A stretch of DNA of 23,307 bases. Source: a virus. A program made the translations under genes and the position numbers. Positions 21,401-23,307 of the stretch are shown here, one piece after another. The DNA lies in IMG/VR virus record IMGVR_UViG_3300025646_005991, positions 1 through 23,307 of that record, one strand, 5' to 3'. The notes below the pieces were generated by a model, which had not been told where the DNA came from, made no database searches, and worked only from the letters and a program-made list of their open reading frames with translations. The first letter of the stretch is position 1; the number at the start of each line of letters is the position of its first letter.

Positions 21401-22781
21401 TGTATTGATTGAACTCTGCATTGACGGCAGCATAAGCTTCTTCTGCTTGTCGTAGTAAGTCAGCCTGTCTTCGGTAGCTGTCTGCTAAAAATTCTGCCGA
21501 ATCTCTCTCAAATTTTAATTCTGATTCTCTTGCACTTGTTGAGGTTGCAATTGGCGCAACGTCTCCGTCCATCCCAATTGAGTCTGCGGCACTGTTGTAA
21601 TAGCCAATAACCTTGTTGATTTGATTGATGAAAAAGTTATCAACCGATTCAAAGAAGCTCAGAAGGTTGGCAACCATGCCGATGAAAAAATCTCGAATCT
21701 GATAAGCCAATCGTTCCAACCGAATTGCCAAATTCTGCGTTTGATAATCAACGGCAACCGTCAGCAAAGAAAGCGAATATTGAATGTAGTTGATGGTTTT
21801 GGCGATTGGATTTGACGTTCCTCCAGAAAAAACAGAAAAGGCATCTCGTAGAGGTTTGGTCAAGGCAAGTGCTAGCTGCTTGAGCTTGTCAAAGTAAACT
21901 CCCAGCATTACCACTACTTCTGAAAACTGACGAACAATGTTGTCTGCCTTGTCGAATTCTGTGGCTAGTTTGGTGAGTGCGTTTGCCGTCTTGTTGAAGA
22001 TTCCGGTTGATTGCTCAAATTTCCCAATGAGCATCGTTAGGCTGTTGTTGATTCTTTGAGTGGCTGTTCCAATCGTGTCCTGAGCTGCGCCAAACTGTTC
22101 GTTAATGGCTTCAGCAGACCCAAGGATTGCGTCTTTAAATAACTGATTCGTCAGGTTGCCATCGGTCACAAACTTCTTCAGACTTCCAGCCGTGAGTCCA
22201 AGTTGCTTTTCAACTTCTTTGAGCAGATTGGGCATTCCGTCAATCAACGAATTGAACTCTTCCGCCTGAACCTTTGGCGAGTTCAAGGCTTGCGCGAGTT
22301 GCAGCAATGCCCCAGAAGCCTCAGTGCTACTCGTTCCGGCTGCGGCTAAAGACTTGGCAACAATTTCAGTAATGCGGATGGTTTCGGCTTGGGATGAGCC
22401 TAACTGGTCAGCAGCAACACGAAGGCGAGCGTAAAGCTTGGTGGTGTCCTCAATTGCGGTTCCGGTGGTCTGTGAAACTCGGTACAACTCTTTCTGAACC
22501 GCTGCGGCTTCTGCGGCTGAGTTGGTTGCAATGCGGATTTGATTGGCGAAATTTGTGAAAGTGTCAGCGGCTTGTGCGATTTGCTGAACACTAATCGCAG
22601 CAACCAAAGCAGAAGCAGCATTCCTGGCAGACTTAAAAGCGGACTCCATTTTTCTGGTTGAGTTCGCCACTCGGTCCATTGCACTCGAAGACTTTTTGAG
22701 TTCGCCTTCAAGCTTGCCCAAACGGTTAATGGCGTCACGAATCTCTAATTCAATTTCAATGGTAGAGGCTGCGTTTGCCAT
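18489..22781 (-). CDS. Tail tape measure protein
   Basis: At 1430 residues this is the largest gene. The N-terminal 230 residues match the tape-measure domain (AAISVQQIAQAADTFTNFAN, GTSSTEASGALLQLAQALNS, VQAEEFNSLIDGMPNLL). Hydrophobic stretches at about 340-390 and 640-700 and long helices around 440-580 and 850-1000 follow. The C-terminus has GGLVPDPMDTIPAMLSPGEY then LSPETVRRYGVSNLNRLN, a conserved tape-measure ending. The protein sets tail length and may be ejected into the host. At the usual rule of about 1.5 angstrom per residue, the tail would be a little over 200 nm. Its ATG overlaps the TAA of the frameshifted chaperone (TAATG), the classical neighbour. Confidence 0.95.
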   Translation of the reverse strand: MANAASTIEIELEIRDAINRLGKLEGELKKSSSAMDRVANSTRKMESAFKSARNAASALVAAISVQQIAQAADTFTNFANQIRIATNSAAEAAAVQKELYRVSQTTGTAIEDTTKLYARLRVAADQLGSSQAETIRITEIVAKSLAAAGTSSTEASGALLQLAQALNSPKVQAEEFNSLIDGMPNLLKEVEKQLGLTAGSLKKFVTDGNLTNQLFKDAILGSAEAINEQFGAAQDTIGTATQRINNSLTMLIGKFEQSTGIFNKTANALTKLATEFDKADNIVRQFSEVVVMLGVYFDKLKQLALALTKPLRDAFSVFSGGTSNPIAKTINYIQYSLSLLTVAVDYQTQNLAIRLERLAYQIRDFFIGMVANLLSFFESVDNFFINQINKVIGYYNSAADSIGMDGDVAPIATSTSARESELKFERDSAEFLADSYRRQADLLRQAEEAYAAVNAEFNQYTQQIDSGTLIKTEEQLGNVNLEAANAASSVEKLKEKIEEVKEIEYTDFTGQISEAQQEEFTRQLEEQFRIRTELGQLTEDQQNRFTQGLEEEFERVTEINALTQQKNDLYEASLFPKARELTYLEEATEQLRTQLLLQGQLNEEAERTAGAIVSGISGAGPNASRAINIAQSKSPEEAAAKLILSNEKVAKAIDSSFELLFEVLDPFIDLLGDLISAINRLIGALIENATNAAEGLLDTVGLGPNGYIFGGGLARDLEAAFSSSRPGGPTNQQKAFAQADLIFENIADAPSTRDQLQPKIDELADLIPDLGLTEVINRITQNTEEAVASLEAVQEINFKTLAAASSAPYLMNQIGKEIKKVNQKIAETEEKSKIVIQGLIEAYIQEPLNALDDLTQSAQDQIDAIDFQNMSIEEQIEFRYQESIATIEQQKALADLIDDEDLRTQLLNAANKAEAKTIELKNKQLDQLEREQQLLALQNVETGLQALLSDFERTIEKIDELVQGLFDQVQELLFSDFSPLGPQEQFAQAQSTYESLLENAFDADATEEDIKLLQAFVNEYLTAARNVFKSSTAFTTIFEGVLGDLTGLGLQTSVNAPIQASSNLSSDLEEILSVLDEDFAEVVNTLIASIDSAALAFAQQQIEYITEVAQIPLTLSGDDIVIDTSGISETVELTSDNFSLDSTNLDLSLVMSTSMFTVDTSGLNLGTITPIATAGTPNLGTITPTVSLNTSSVTSAFSTLTTNVNNAISSFVSGLSETYAKLGIINIGGTGSFVSDATTFSGNQYSAGDYGASVKSGSNTSFADLTATYLQSGEEVYPYGIYFRYSGNSYAYYYETLSDANQVYNSYKDIFNPTKYGFRQGGLVPDPMDTIPAMLSPGEYILSPETVRRYGVSNLNRLNSGDSAAINATSDPEVKRLLAELIVAVRENETEVNVYTDMAGQTKAGIEEFRSELRERTRRQGEQYVPARYI

Positions 22782-23236
22782 TATCGTTTTCTTCTAGGCT
22801 TTGGGGTAGGTCGAGCGGTTGCGGACTTTTTCTTCTGCAAGTCTCGTTTGCGCTCGTTCTCTTGCTTTCTGTGGCTAGTGACTTCTCTGTCAATCGTCAC
22901 TAGTGCCGAATAGACTTCTGGTGTGTTGGTCTGGTTTCTTCTTAAGTAGCAATCAATTGCTTCTTCGCGCAGAAAACCAATATCAAAACCCAAGTCTCGT
23001 CCGGTTGTGTCCAAGTCTCTGAACGCTTGAACCGCTGCCAAGTTACGCTCGGTCAGCGTCAAGTTGTTTGGACAAACTGAACAAGGCGGCTCTTCGTCAT
23101 CTTGCCAGACATTCTCAGCAGATTTGCAACACCAAACCGCTTGGTATCTGTCGCCTTCCTGAATGCCATGCTCGGCTGAATCACCTAGATAAGCCGCTCG
23201 TTCTAAGACTAAATCTAGGTAACTTTTTAATTTCCC
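22781..23236 (-). CDS. Tail assembly chaperone T extension, expressed by -1 frameshift
   Basis: The frame is open from just after a TGA at about 23243 to a TAA overlapping the tape measure start, with no ATG or GTG and only a TTG at 23062. It reads GKLKSYLDLVLERAAYLGDS from the slip site, then a cysteine cluster (WCC and PPCSVC) and a segment typical of tail chaperones (LTERNLAAVQAFRDLDTTGR, DIGFLREEAIDCYL), ending in a very basic tail (ATARPTPKPRRKR). Translation is explained by slippage at GGGAAAT (23230-23236), where the zero-frame stop follows immediately. This makes a G-T fusion as in lambda. An independent product from the TTG is the alternative. Confidence 0.8.
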   Translation of the reverse strand, partial: GKLKSYLDLVLERAAYLGDSAEHGIQEGDRYQAVWCCKSAENVWQDDEEPPCSVCPNNLTLTERNLAAVQAFRDLDTTGRDLGFDIGFLREEAIDCYLRRNQTNTPEVYSALVTIDREVTSHRKQENERKRDLQKKKSATARPTPKPRRKR

Positions 23237-23307
23237 TCTTCGTCATCGACTTTCGCCTGGGCTAAACGCATCAGCTTCAAGCTAACATGCGTTGCCATTT
23301 TATTGAG
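23227..23307 (-). CDS. Tail assembly chaperone G-like protein, C-terminus only
   Basis: The window holds only the last 26 codons. The frame reads in from the right edge without a stop, through MATHVSLKLMRLAQAKVDDE and EGN, to TAA. The in-window ATG at 23298 could start a 23-residue peptide, but a longer protein beginning outside is more likely, since G proteins are usually over 100 residues. The C-terminal acidic DDEEGN precedes the slip site. The call depends on the frameshift and the tape measure downstream. Confidence 0.6.
   Translation of the reverse strand, partial: LNKMATHVSLKLMRLAQAKVDDEEGN
23230..23236 (-). promoter_or_regulatory. -1 programmed frameshift site G GGA AAT
   Basis: Zero-frame codons are GAG GGA AAT TAA. 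The heptamer G GGA AAT fits X XXY YYZ, and slipping back gives GGG AAA TTA, entering the open T frame. Lambda uses GGGAAAG at the same gene position. Confidence 0.8.

Overview
The window looks like the central part of a temperate, lambda-like siphovirus of a Gram-negative host. The evidence is a long tape-measure gene preceded by a frameshifted tail chaperone pair, a lambda-style replication and recombination block (O-like initiator with an internal repeat array, loader-like protein, Bet annealase, RusA), a CI-type repressor N-terminus, and a tyrosine integrase beside a tRNA 3'-end fragment. A phage-borne LpxA-like acyltransferase argues for a host that makes LPS. I cannot name the host species.

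Layout. Nearly every gene is on the minus strand, so transcription runs right to left. From the right edge: tail assembly chaperone G (partial) and its -1 frameshift extension T (23307-22781), tape measure (22781-18489), four tail-tip or virion proteins (18489-15757), a fibre-like protein (15760-15074), and a complete diversity-generating retroelement (DGR). The DGR consists of a target protein with a C-type-lectin/FGE-like C-terminus (15071-13893), a variable repeat VR (13903-14021), a template repeat TR (13729-13847) and a reverse transcriptase (13625-12336). VR and TR align without gaps over 119 bp. 22 of the 26 differences are at template adenines, the hallmark of mutagenic retrohoming. 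A lysis-like cassette follows (12323-11138).

The lysogeny module (9232-11084) is the only plus-strand block: a CI-like repressor, the integrase, and a 28-nt tRNA T-arm/acceptor fragment that I interpret as attP. Phage genes lie on both sides of that site, so the sequence represents the circular or virion form, not an integrated prophage.

Left of the lysogeny module, the early operon (9231 down to 38) begins with a MerR-like DNA-binding protein and several small proteins. It continues through a strongly structured intergenic stretch, a protein with six zinc-knuckle repeats, an MT-A70 adenine methyltransferase, a PD-(D/E)XK-like protein, Bet, the O-like and loader-like replication proteins, RusA, a dCTP deaminase and small genes. 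It ends with a phage protein of unknown role, a glycosyltransferase and the LpxA-like acyltransferase. The last two may alter the host surface during lysogeny or infection. The DGR would diversify the tail's receptor-binding surface, so the phage seems equipped on both sides of the adsorption contest.

The most notable observations are the DGR without a visible avd gene, the GGGAAAT frameshift site, the lambda-like origin inside the initiator gene, the structured leader with a hidden small ORF, the six-knuckle zinc protein and the surface-modification gene pair.
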